Shown piece after piece: positions 11,389-21,100 of a stretch of 64,000 nucleotides of DNA. Made by a program: the position numbers and the translations under genes. The notes beneath the pieces were generated by a model. It was not told the origin of the DNA and did no database searches. It saw only the letters and a list, made by a program, of their open reading frames with translations. The DNA comes from Siphonodentalium dalli (lineage: Eukaryota > Mollusca > Scaphopoda > Gadilida > Siphonodentaliidae): positions 55,330,025-55,394,024 of the forward strand of contig CP136068.1 of NCBI GenBank assembly GCA_032622095.1, read 5' to 3'. How positions within the stretch are numbered: the first letter of the stretch is position 1; each line of letters begins with the position of its first letter.

Positions 11389-13711
11389 TTATTAGCGAGT
11401 TTGCGATACCCGTTCGATGGGAACGGGTACGGGTAAATCTGTGAACATCGTCACGGTCACTTGGGTACTTTCACTGCAGCACATAAAGCGATAGCGAATT
11501 GAAACGGGTAGATTTGTCCCATTGACCGGTAGCCTTTCACTACGATTTTCTCACTCAAAGGTCCATGAATTCCATGAAATTCCAGTCAGCTAGGCGTTAA
11601 CCTATTTATTGAAAGATTTCATGGGCAAATATTATTGATAAAGTTGTCATTTTAACCCAGGATTTGTGTTCAAATTCTCGAGGCGGCTTCTAGCACTTAG
11701 ATAAATACGGAAGGCCGATTTTTTTTTCACTAACAACTTTGTTCACTGGATTAATGACATGTTGTGATTAATAGAGTGAGTAGATGGTGCTATAGACGCC
11801 CATTGCAGGGACATGGCTATAGATGGTCTGCGCGTTAGGAAGGGTGTCCACCTTCGAATTTCTAACTACACATCTCGAACCATATCAAATTCACAAGTTT
11901 GCGCGTAAATCCACCCCTCTCCTTGGCTGGCATCAAGCTATCCAATTGTTGGAAATTTTGAGACCTGACACCCCCCCCCCCCAAAGCTTGAACAATTTCC
12001 AACTGTTTCTGACAGCCATTTCAGTCCAAATTTTGTTACCAAAAATAGGGAAATATGCAAATGTTGGTCTAAAAACTACAAATTATCCACTAATAAATTG
12101 TTCGAAAATCAAACTACGAAAACAATTTCAACCTATTGTTTGTGTGAAATTTCCAACAAATGTTGTGTCAGGTATATCAAATTTCCAAATGTTGAACATT
12201 TGACCAAAGTTGGGGAGGGGGTTAAGACACCCCACCCTGTCGTCACGTCCCTGTCTCAACCTATTGTACAAGGACATAAATATATCGTAGATTTATCTAT
12301 GCATTGCACATTTGAATACAATTACCGTTTAGTTACCTTATCGTATGTAGGTGGGGACTGAATTCTCATTTTAATATATATTTACTATCTGAACGGACAT
12401 GGCGCATTTGAACCACAATACTTGTGTATACTGTAGTGGGGATAATATACACGAAATACCTATACATACTCTACAAAATCTAAGCATATAAGCAGAGCGA
12501 GTTTCAGCTGTTTTCTGTGTTTCGCACAGAAGTGAAGCAAACGCTCTTTATTCAATCCGTATAATAAACAGACTACATTTTGACACCTTTTTTGTTACCA
12601 AGTTAAACATTCCAACCTACCTCCGGGTTTATATCCCGACAACAATCCCATTTCTTGGGATAAATATTCCCTTGCCCCGACGGGCCGACCCTTCGATCTG
12701 TTGAAAGATTCCAAACAAGGGTTACTTAAAGCTACTCAAACCGATCAGACGGTCCCAATATCATAAAGTTACAACAAGAACATTTCTTCGAAATACGCTT
12801 TTGTTATCAGAATCGATTAATTACAACAAAATAATGCTAACTGCTGTCAACTATATAGTATAAAATTTTGCCCGCATTACCACTTGATTTTAGAGTTAAG
12901 CATCTTCGTCCGCAATTTTGTCCGAGACCGTTGGTTTGATGACTCTTTTCTGGGCCGCAAATAATTACACAATTCAAGAAATAACAAACTTCAAAAATCG
13001 ATATCTGATCACTCTGCGCTTTGATGGTGGGTTCCTCGATTCGAATCAAATATTTAGTTTTACCCCCGAAGCCAAAAAAAAATAGTAACTTGGGAGCGTT
13101 AATTCGGATTATGCATCTTTAATATGACTAAATATTCCCCAACTAAAATAAGGGACAAATGCGGTATTATATCGAACTGAAAGTACATGTAGGACAATAT
13201 TAGACCCTTGGTCTAAAACAATACATTTTACACCGAATATTGGTTGGACATTTTAACTATATATAACGTAATTGTATATTTGAGCTATCATAATCTATTT
13301 TCTAAGTTTAAAAATTCCAACCGATTTATTGTCAACACTCGATCGGTCTATGACTTGTATAATCCAATTGTTGAAAATGTTACCAATATGAGTGAAAGAA
13401 AAGCAACGTCCTCTTCCAACTGCCACCTAGCTCGTCCTTGATGAAAGCAACTGATTATCATGGGGCTCATCTAATATAAATACATATTTCCAACAACCCA
13501 TAACGCTAAGTATAACATAGGCCAATAACGCGAATAACAATCTATATCATAATATCTTTTTTGTTGCAGTTGGCTCACCATACATTACCAGTCGATGTGA
13601 CGAATTCTACCGGTAAAACAGTTTGCGATTTCAAAACGTGTACCGGTACGGGTAGCTACCCGTACGCGTACCGGTACCCGTACCGGTTTGAAATCGCAAA
13701 CTCGCTATTAT
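11389..13711. mobile_element. 2.3-kb element with 15-bp TIRs and 4-bp TTAT duplication
   Basis: Left end TAGCGAGTTTGCGAT (11393-11407) and right end its exact complement (13693-13707), flanked by TTAT on both sides (11389-11392, 13708-13711). The related locus at 27.2 kb has a single TTAT at this point, which supports a 4-bp target duplication. The right end is itself a hairpin: GTTTGCGATTTCAAA (13621-13635) pairs with 13687-13701 around a block of ACCGGTACGGGTA motifs. The left end has ACCCGTTC...GAACGGGT (11408-11428). No transposase frame was found. Superfamily is not assigned. Confidence 0.75.
11880..12265 (-). repeat. Inverted relative of the 4085-4390 block
   Basis: Shared boxes, inverted relative to 4085-4390, include 'gacctgacaccccc', TTTCCAACTGTT, 'caacctattgtt', 'gaccaaagttggggagggg' and 'cacgtccctgtc'. 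A looser match occurs at 47810-47935. Open frames across it are not supported as genes. Confidence 0.6.
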
Positions 13712-13861
13712 CTAAACATTTCCCTCAATAAATAGGGCTACTTCTGCACTTCTATTTATATCTGTCGTCTGCTTTTATCATCCCTCCAAATTAGTAATAG
13801 ACCATTCCGATGTTCACCTTTTAGCTGATCGGGAGAATCCATTTAGTATAGAAAGGGTTAA

Positions 13862-14310
13862 TATATCATTTCATTTACCAAATCTATTCAAAAAGTCCAG
13901 GACGAGATGCACCATCTTTAAAGTACACTGTTGAGTTTGATGTGATCTGTCTTCTTGGAAATCCAAAAAACTTAATCGACATCCATTATATGCTTCAAGT
14001 TCGGTATATAATCTACTCTCTATACATGTATAATTTGCCAAACAACCCCTCGACTAGGGTGACTACTTTCGACATACTGATGAAATATTCTTCCATCGAA
14101 CGTGACATTATTACATGGCGACAAATTATCGAAAATCGCAGAAGCCGTCAAGAGAAATTACCGACTAATTAATTGTGACATTTCCCGAGCGTCTAATATA
14201 CCACTTCGGTGGAAAAAAGACCAATTGATCACGCTTCCCTTACAACTGCAGCTATACAGACTAATACAGTACAAACTTAGTGCACGTGGCGATTGGTTGA
14301 ATCCGTCACC
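13862..14310. other. Non-coding, no gene seen
   Basis: No recognisable exon or repeat boundary. Confidence 0.35.
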
Positions 14311-14379
14311 AGCCAGAACCACACCGTTTGTATATATATATATATATATATATAGAGGGGTTACTGCACGCACCACAGC

Positions 14380-14415
<36 letters not shown>

Positions 14416-14500
14416 GTTACTTCACGAACCACAGCGTTTATATATAGAGGGGTTACTGCACGAACCACAGCGTTTATATATAGAGGGGATATTGCACAAA
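14311..14500 (+). repeat. Short minisatellite with (TA)n
   Basis: Three to four units built as 'gaaccacagcgttta' + (TA)n + 'gaggggttactgcac', with (TA)n lengths differing between units. Confidence 0.8.
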
Positions 14501-14612
14501 GTGTTGTGAACTATATGCACAGATATATATATAGTAGAAATGAATAATCCATGGTCTGAACAGATTGTTTAGTCTATAGGCCTTTCATGATTCTTGCATT
14601 TTTTAATTCTGT

Positions 14613-14835
14613 GTCAAGCTCCCCCTGCGTGACACACACTCACACAATCCAATGCGACGGCAGTCTCTGTTGTCGGGGACACCACGGGTCGCAGTATACA
14701 AGTTTCTTCACAACGGAGACAGATACAAACGATTTATGCACGAAACAATGTTTTATTCCAAATCAATGGCAATATAAAGCAGATATTATAGTGTGTATTA
14801 ATCCAGTGTGAGTGTTACGCAGGGGGGAGCTTGAC
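14613..14835. mobile_element. Small foldback/MITE, ~223 bp
   Basis: The ends are inverted copies of about 30 bp: GTCAAGCTCCCCCTGCGTGA at 14613 and GTCAAGCTCCCCCCTGCGTA on the other strand ending at 14835, extended by ACACTCACAC on each side. No target duplication is obvious. The interior holds a cysteine-containing open frame (14587-14811) that I do not recognise and do not call as a gene. Confidence 0.6.
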
Positions 14836-15184
14836 CAACTTGCAACCGGTTCGGTGGCTGGAAATTATTAACGTTTCTCTGTGAACGTGCATGTATGGTA
14901 GCTCGATATATATAAATAGATCTGAATACGAATCCCGTGGCAGGATCCTAGGAAGCAAACATGTGGTAAACTTTTGACATTTCAAGTCAATTCCGCGACA
15001 GTCGTTAAATGTCATACTTTCCCCAGCACCCGCCAATGAAATATAATTTGTTTACCCGCCAATGAAATATAATTTGTTTTTCGGTTGGTGTGGCCGTTGG
15101 TTTATCTATATAGTTATGCCCTTGATCTTTGTGAACCCGGATCTGAACCATTGTTTGCTCATGGAGTTTTTCGACAGTAAAGTA

Positions 15185-15365
15185 CGCTATATAGCCTATA
15201 ATACTACGCCATAGCATATATATATGCATGATTATAGATCGCGCCATATAGCCTACTATATACGCCATAGCATATATACATATGCATGATTATACATCGC
15301 GCCATATAGCCTACTATACGCCATATAGCATGCATATATACATACGCATGATTATACATATAGCG
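15185..15365 (+). repeat. ~65-bp tandem repeat, about 3 units
   Basis: Repeating blocks 'cgccatatagcctac-tatacgccatagcatatata' and 'catatgcatgattatacatcg'. The open frames rich in Tyr/Met/His on the minus strand reflect this periodicity. Confidence 0.8.
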
Positions 15366-16843
15366 TCTAAGGCGTTTTGTTTTAAATTCCAATCATTTTT
15401 ATTACAATGCAGTTATTAATGCGAGTGTATTAATAACTATATACACAGCGAACTGACCATAATTACAAAAATACCATAGATTTTAGCATAAATCTGTCAA
15501 TATTGTTAAGACTATTGTTATACCATGCACGTGCATTGTGCGAGAACTTAGAGAAGAACATATATACTGGAAACATCCATTCAGACCTACAATAAAACGG
15601 TAAACTCGCGGTTGAATATATATACACCATATTCCTTCCATATTAACATAAAACTTCATAAAACCAGAAGTCACCAAAATGAACACATATTGTTCGCAAG
15701 TGCTAATTCGCCAATCTATGATTTTGTTGGGCATAATTATACGAAATAACGTCTTTCTAGCAGTGACTAGCACACCATCGATAACTGCATGCTATATTAG
15801 TAACGTCTGCATGTATAGTAAAAGTGTGCCATAATTAATTAAAGACCGCCGCAATAGATACCTAAATCCATTATAAGAGAACTAAATGCTATATGGATAA
15901 GCACTAATACGATATTATACGATGATGTCGAGCGAAATGAGTACCATGGGATGAGGGGAACTGTTATATACAATTGCAGAAAGTGATAAGTGTCTGTGCA
16001 CATGCCATGTGTGTATAGTGAGGGCGTGTATATATATACGTCATTCACGTATAATTATAGATTTGTACCATTCGAGGATACTCTCTGAATCTGAGTCCAA
16101 ATTGGATACAGTCGGACATAATATACTGAATATCTCAATGAATTCGTCAATAATTGCCATGTTAGATCAGTCCTTGTTGGGTTAATACAAACCTCAGGAA
16201 TTCAGTGGTAATGGCGTTGGTGGGTTACAATGATCCGTCATTTTGCACGAACTGCATCTTCTAATTATCCAATGGATCAATAGTTTATACCACACGCCTC
16301 GTGGAATCAACAAATTTCGCTTCGCAAACGACAATGGTAAAGCACGTGCATCAATACAAAAAACGGAAGACAGGCACATAAAGCCACGTGACATATCACC
16401 TGTCGTCTGACAGATTGAAAGACGCAGCATCTTCGTTTTGATTAATTTGGTGAGGGACCAATTCCATCGCCATCTCGTCTAATTTGGATAGAAAGCATTT
16501 ATTCGAGGGGTTTAATTTAATAGAACGTGTCTGACTTTGTTACTCCCCTAAGAATTCATGATTATTGCTCCCGGTATACCAGCACTCATTGAATCTGAAA
16601 TTTGGTAGACGTTTCGTATAGATGAGACTGATAGTATCAAGCTTTGAACAAAAAATCCCTTTTGTAAAAAAACGCCTATACATTACTGGCAGACGCTAGG
16701 TCCAACCACAGCTATTTGAATTGAAATTGAAATATTGATCACATTTCATATGCCAATAACTATATACATATTAAGGATAAAAGCAGTGAGCATGTGAATT
16801 GAATTAAAGGCATATATCGTATAATACTAATTTAAGTATAACT
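15366..16843. other. Non-coding, no gene seen
   Basis: About 1.5 kb of AT-rich sequence with only short unsupported frames. No repeat boundary recognised. Confidence 0.35.
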
Positions 16844-16847
16844 TTAC

Positions 16848-17110
16848 CAAGATTCAAGATTATTTATTGTTGTTCCAATTACATATGTAATACACGAACA
16901 AATCAATATATAATAAATAACACTATGGTGTAAACAAATAAAATGGTAAGTATAACATTGAAATGTAATAAAGTCATCATAAACATTTGCCGTCGTCACA
17001 TGTATGTCTATTACCAAACTCAACCATTCAAACCGGACGTGTACCTTTATAACTAGAGGTGTGACTGTCCCAATGGGACTAATGATACCCCCTGTTTTTA
17101 AAATACTAAG
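16848..17110 (-). mobile_element. Possible 3' tail of a non-LTR element
   Basis: Read on the minus strand the block ends '...aacaataaataatcttgaatcttgg', a style of terminus common in metazoan LINE 3' ends. No reverse-transcriptase frame is attached. This is a weak call from terminal sequence style. Confidence 0.25.
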
Positions 17111-17149
17111 ATGTTTCACATGTCAGTAAACATTTAGTTAAAATAATAA

Positions 17150-17695
17150 AATAACAGTTCCCATTGCAGGTGCCCAAACCTAACCGTAATCTTAAACCTA
17201 TTGACCGAAAAATGTAGGAATAAAAGCTCGGACAAAATTATGCATTTTGCAAAAATGTTCTAAGTCGAAAAAGGGGAATAACTCCACAAAAAAAGTCGGA
17301 CAGACATCATAATCGCAGGTGCACAGGTTCTCATGGTACTAAATTTCAGTGCCAAGATTAAAAAACATTGACGTAAAAATGTAGAAATAAAAGCTCGGAC
17401 AAAATTATACATGTTGCAAAAAAATTCTAAGTTGAAAAAGGGGAAATAACTCCACCAAAAAAAGTCGGACAGACGTCATAATCGCAAGTGCACAGGTTCC
17501 CATGGTGGTTGATGCCTGTGCCAAGTTTCACGGAAATTGATCAAAAAACGACTGAGAAAAACTCCGGACAAATTTGTGTCCACGGACGGACGACGGACGA
17601 CGACGACGGACGGACGGACGGACAAGCTGACTCCAGTATACCCCCCCCCCCTAACTTCGTTGCGATGGGTATAAAAACGCGAGGTTTCCCGTAGC
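17150..17695 (+). repeat. Pearl/CvA-like repeat: ~168-bp cores, GGAC microsatellite, 3' hairpin
   Basis: Two full core units and one partial share boxes 'gctcggacaaaattat' (17226, 17393) and 'aaaaagtcggacagac' (about 17287, 17459), spaced 166-169 bp. A GACGGACGACGAC tract (about 17583-17624) follows, then TATACCC...GGGTATA (about 17637-17674), a terminal hairpin. Tandem core, microsatellite and terminal hairpin fit the Helitron-related pearl/CvA layout. No Rep/Hel coding sequence is present. Confidence 0.6.
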
Positions 17696-18262
17696 GTGCA
17701 TATACTGCAATGTAACAATTTCTATTCGATTTTTTTGCTGAGAACCCAGCTGGAGAACCTAATAATTATATTATAGCTCTGATCAAACATTCTCCAATTT
17801 ACTGATCTTACTTGAGCAAATGTTCGGATTAGTATTAGACAAGCTATATGAGATATAAATAGCAGTTATTCTGCTAATATTTGTATAACACGGTCTATTC
17901 TATACCTACATCGTTTGATATAGAGATACAGAATTTGATTGTATGCAGTAATAAGCTAGTGAGGTATTTGGCCATGAATATGAACAGCGTATTGGAGATT
18001 GTATGAATAATGTTCCTGTTGCCGATAAAAACCTATACATTTTATAGACAGGCATGATCCCCGCAGTGTAACAACACGCGGTTATCATGCCGTAACTGAG
18101 TATATTGTAGGAGAAACACAGCGTATATATATCCTCAGTATATGATTGATCCCAAGCATCCATTTCTGCTCTATAGGAAACACGCGGTGTTTACCTGTAA
18201 ATCGTACATGTACAAAGGACGTACAAAGCTATAGTAGGAGGAATAGAATTATCAGATCCCTG
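17696..18262. other. Non-coding, no gene seen
   Basis: No recognisable gene or repeat. Confidence 0.35.
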
Positions 18263-18667
18263 TGAGTATATAACACCAGGATGTCAGCTGAGTATATATA
18301 TAACACAGGATGTCAACTGAGTGAATATATATAACACAGGGTGTCAGCTGAGTATATATATATAACACCAGGATGTCAGCTGAGTATATATATAACACAG
18401 GATGTCAACTGAGTGAATATATATAACACAGGGTGTCAGCTGAGTATATATATATAACACCAGGATGTCAGCTGAGTATATATATAACACAGGATGTCAA
18501 CTGAGTGAATATATATAACACAGGGTGTCAGCTGAGTATATATATATAACACCAGGATGTCAGCTGAGTATATATATAACACAGGATGTCAGCTGAGTAT
18601 ATATATAACAGGATGTCAGCTGAGTATATATATATATATATATATATAACACCAGGATGTCAGCTGA

Positions 18668-18713
<46 letters not shown>

Positions 18714-19005
18714 CACCAGGATGTCAGCTGAGTATATATATATATAACACAGGATGTCAGATGAGTATATATATAACACCAGGATGTCAGCTGAGTATAT
18801 ATATAACACAGGATGTCAGCTGAGTATATATATATAACACCAGGATGTCAGCTGAGTATATATATAACAGGATGTCAGCTGAGTATATATATACCACCAG
18901 GATGTCAGCTGAGTATATATATAACACAGGATGTCAGCTGAGTATATATATAACACAGGATGTCAGCTGAGTTTATATAACACCAGGATGTCAGCTGAGT
19001 TTTAA
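18263..19005 (+). repeat. ~30-bp minisatellite, about 23 units, with higher-order structure
   Basis: Unit core GGATGTCAGCTGAG plus (TA)n plus AACACCA. The (TA)n part varies from 3 to about 24 dinucleotides. Between 18279 and 18560 the units form a higher-order ~92-bp block of three (ggatgtcagctg / ggatgtcaactg / gggtgtcagctg) repeated about three times; beyond that the variants are mixed. Confidence 0.95.
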
Positions 19006-19032
19006 TTTTGAGAAATTATACTAATAATATAT

Positions 19033-19196
19033 AGAGGATATCCACACCTTTTCAGTGGATATGGGTTATATCTGATGAGTGATGACAAAACATTGAATTT
19101 CCACGAGTGGCTTTAGCCACGAGTGGAAATTCAAATGTTTTGTCATCACGAATGAGATTTAACCCATATTCACTGAAAAAGTGTGGATATTCTGTT
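19033..19196. mobile_element. ~160-bp foldback (hairpin) element
   Basis: Arms of about 75 bp pair almost throughout: GATATCCACAC-TTTTCAGTG, 'atatgggtta', GTGATGACAAAACATT and GAATTTCCAC in the left arm all recur inverted in the right. The loop is only a few bases around 'ggctttagcc'. It abuts the preceding minisatellite. No coding capacity. Confidence 0.8.
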
Positions 19197-19480
19197 TATT
19201 ATATACTTTAGTTACTTGCCTATGGCCCCCCAATGAATGTCAATACATCAGAAATTTCAAGATGATATCACTCACTAGTGGGATATCACTTATATCTCAC
19301 TGCTAAAACCTTATAATTCATGGGCAAGTTTATAATAAATAACTATATGACACGTATAACGATACAATCTGAATCACGTCAAGAGTGATTGAGTAAAATC
19401 TCATGACAAGGAAGTTCCAAGAGAGCGGTTCACTGAGCATTCGCGACTGACAATGGAAACATTCGATCGAGAATCGCCCC
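19197..19480. other. Non-coding; small palindromic GATATCAC motifs
   Basis: Short repeated GATATCACTCACTAGTG/GATATCACTTATATC boxes near 19262-19302. No gene. Confidence 0.3.
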
Positions 19481-19580
19481 CGCATAGCTGACGTGGTTAG
19501 GTAATAAATAAGATCACTGCAGCCTATATATAGGCTATAGACGAGGTTGGCGTGGGTTCTAACCCCGACATGGTCGAAAA
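19481..19580 (+). mobile_element. Possible tRNA-derived SINE remnant
   Basis: An A-box-like TAGCTGACGTGG (19485-19496) and a B-box-like GGTTCTAACCC (19555-19565) sit in the order of an RNA polymerase III promoter. The spacing, about 70 bp, is longer than in a tRNA, so this is not an intact tRNA gene. It could be chance. Confidence 0.28.
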
Positions 19581-20690
19581 TCGTTGAGGGACATCTCCAA
19601 GTGTAATTCCAATGGATTCATATATGCGTGTCTATAAAAAATGAGAATTTGTTTAAGCTCACTGAAGCAAGCACATTTGAAACAATGAACACTCATACTG
19701 AGTCCGTGCCTCCATAAATCTGATATATATTTAATAAATCCTATATTGCGATGAGTATGATGAATTATGGATATATCACCTATATTCAGTTTTCCAACAA
19801 TCGTTGTGTTTGACAATTGACCTCTGATCTGTGAAGTGACTTGTTATGCATGCATATGCCATTAACCAATGAAATCGCGCGTACTCTGTGCCACTCTCCA
19901 ATGATATGGAGAGAATGCCATCAATACAGAAACTGGTTTTAAGTCACAAATCTATATATAGAGGCGCACATCCGTTAGGATTTTCGTCGGCTTTTCAAAG
20001 AGACTGCCGACAATGCTATCATAGTTCTTCAAGCTTAAACTATAGACATGTACACATGCTGTTGGCGAATGGGTGGTCTAAAGATGACACGCGTGCAACG
20101 AGTGTGTCGTGTTTATAAAATCAATGCTGGTCGAACGAGTTAATAATAAAATAATAATCATATCAGATTTGCAGCATGGTGCGGTCTGTCCATCTATAGG
20201 CGCGGTGAACATCTGGTAACCTGCCAGATAATGATCAGCAATACGTCCATAATATATAGGTACCGTGGATACATGACAGCATGCTAATTATGGACGATGA
20301 TTGAGATAAGAACACTTGCAATGACACGCGAACGGACAGATGCGTGCGTGGGCAACATATTTAATTCTCAAATTATGCTCTTGTCACAATTTCATGCTGG
20401 TTTCTTTGTTTGGGGACTATCTAATTTCGTACGCTGCATGTTATAGAAAGAGATTCCCTGTTAGATGTCGATATAAACAGCGCTTAACAATACTGATATA
20501 AAATTATATATCAAAACCGGCATATATATATGTTTACCAGCTGAAACAGGCACCCGAATGGAGCCTTTATTCAGCGTCGGAGGGGCCTGCTGCCCCTTTG
20601 TGAGTTAGGGATCTGCGCCCCATATGTGCGCTTTGCGCACATGATAGATATATCATGTACTCTTTTATATATATCCATAGATAATATTTA
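19581..20690. other. Non-coding; GC-rich patch with hairpin
   Basis: No gene. At 20555-20645 a relatively GC-rich patch holds the perfect hairpin GTGCGC-TTT-GCGCAC (about 20626-20640). Confidence 0.35.
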
Positions 20691-20694
20691 TGCT

Positions 20695-20990
20695 ACATCA
20701 ATATATCCTCGTGCAAATAGGTTCATATTGGACCTAAATATTGGCATTGGTTCATATTGGACTTATTTGATTCTGGAATAAGACCATATAGTGGACTTGT
20801 ACCCGTTATTCCGTTGGATTGCTCGGACTACAGTGAAATCACATATATAAAGAGCATACATCTTGTGCTGCAACATATCCTCGTGCAAAAAAAAACAATG
20901 TAGGTTCATATTGGACCTAAATATTCACATTAGAATTATTTGATTCTGAAATAGGCTCATAGTGAGCTTATTTTATTTGATATTTTGAAA
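20695..20990 (+). repeat. Two diverged copies of a ~180-bp dispersed repeat
   Basis: Blocks 'atcctcgtgcaaa', 'aggttcatattggacctaa' and 'ttatttgattctg-aata' occur near 20704-20780 and again near 20877-20955. An inverted relative (ccaatatgaacctat..., gcgaggagatatg) is at 36440-36562. Confidence 0.6.
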
Positions 20991-20995
20991 AACGA

Positions 20996-21100
20996 ACGTC
21001 GCTATAACCTCCGCCAGGATACCCCGAGTCACCACACCAAATTTGGTTGAAATTGGCCAAGCGGTCTGGGAGAAAAATCCGGACAAACAGACAGATCCTA
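20996..21100 (+). repeat. Second copy of the pearl-like right flank
   Basis: Matches 3055-3155 closely: 'ataacctccgccagg', 'gagtcaccacaccaa', 'tttggttgaaat', GGGAGAAAAATCCGGACA, then GACAGA. The tandem cores and ACGG microsatellite are missing here. Confidence 0.7.

Larger units (their letters stand above)
11345..13861 (+). repeat. Older dispersed repeat split by a 2.3-kb insertion
   Basis: 11345-11388 plus 13708-13861 together match the reverse complement of 27085-27305: shared boxes include 'aagttcaacaaacgacca', TTATCTAAACATTTC, 'ctgtcgt-tgcttttatca', TAGACCATTCCGATGT and the end GGG-TTAA. The match is continuous at the 27-kb locus but interrupted here by 11393-13707. The TTAA at the end hints at a TTAA-target element, but the other end was not defined. 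Confidence 0.65.

Noticed and set aside
14587-14811. 74-codon cysteine-containing frame that could look like a small secreted peptide
   Set aside because: Lies inside a small inverted-repeat element, lacks a convincing signal peptide, and no family is recognised.
19481-19580. Intact tRNA gene
   Set aside because: A- and B-box-like motifs are about 70 bp apart and no cloverleaf can be drawn; kept only as a weak SINE remnant.
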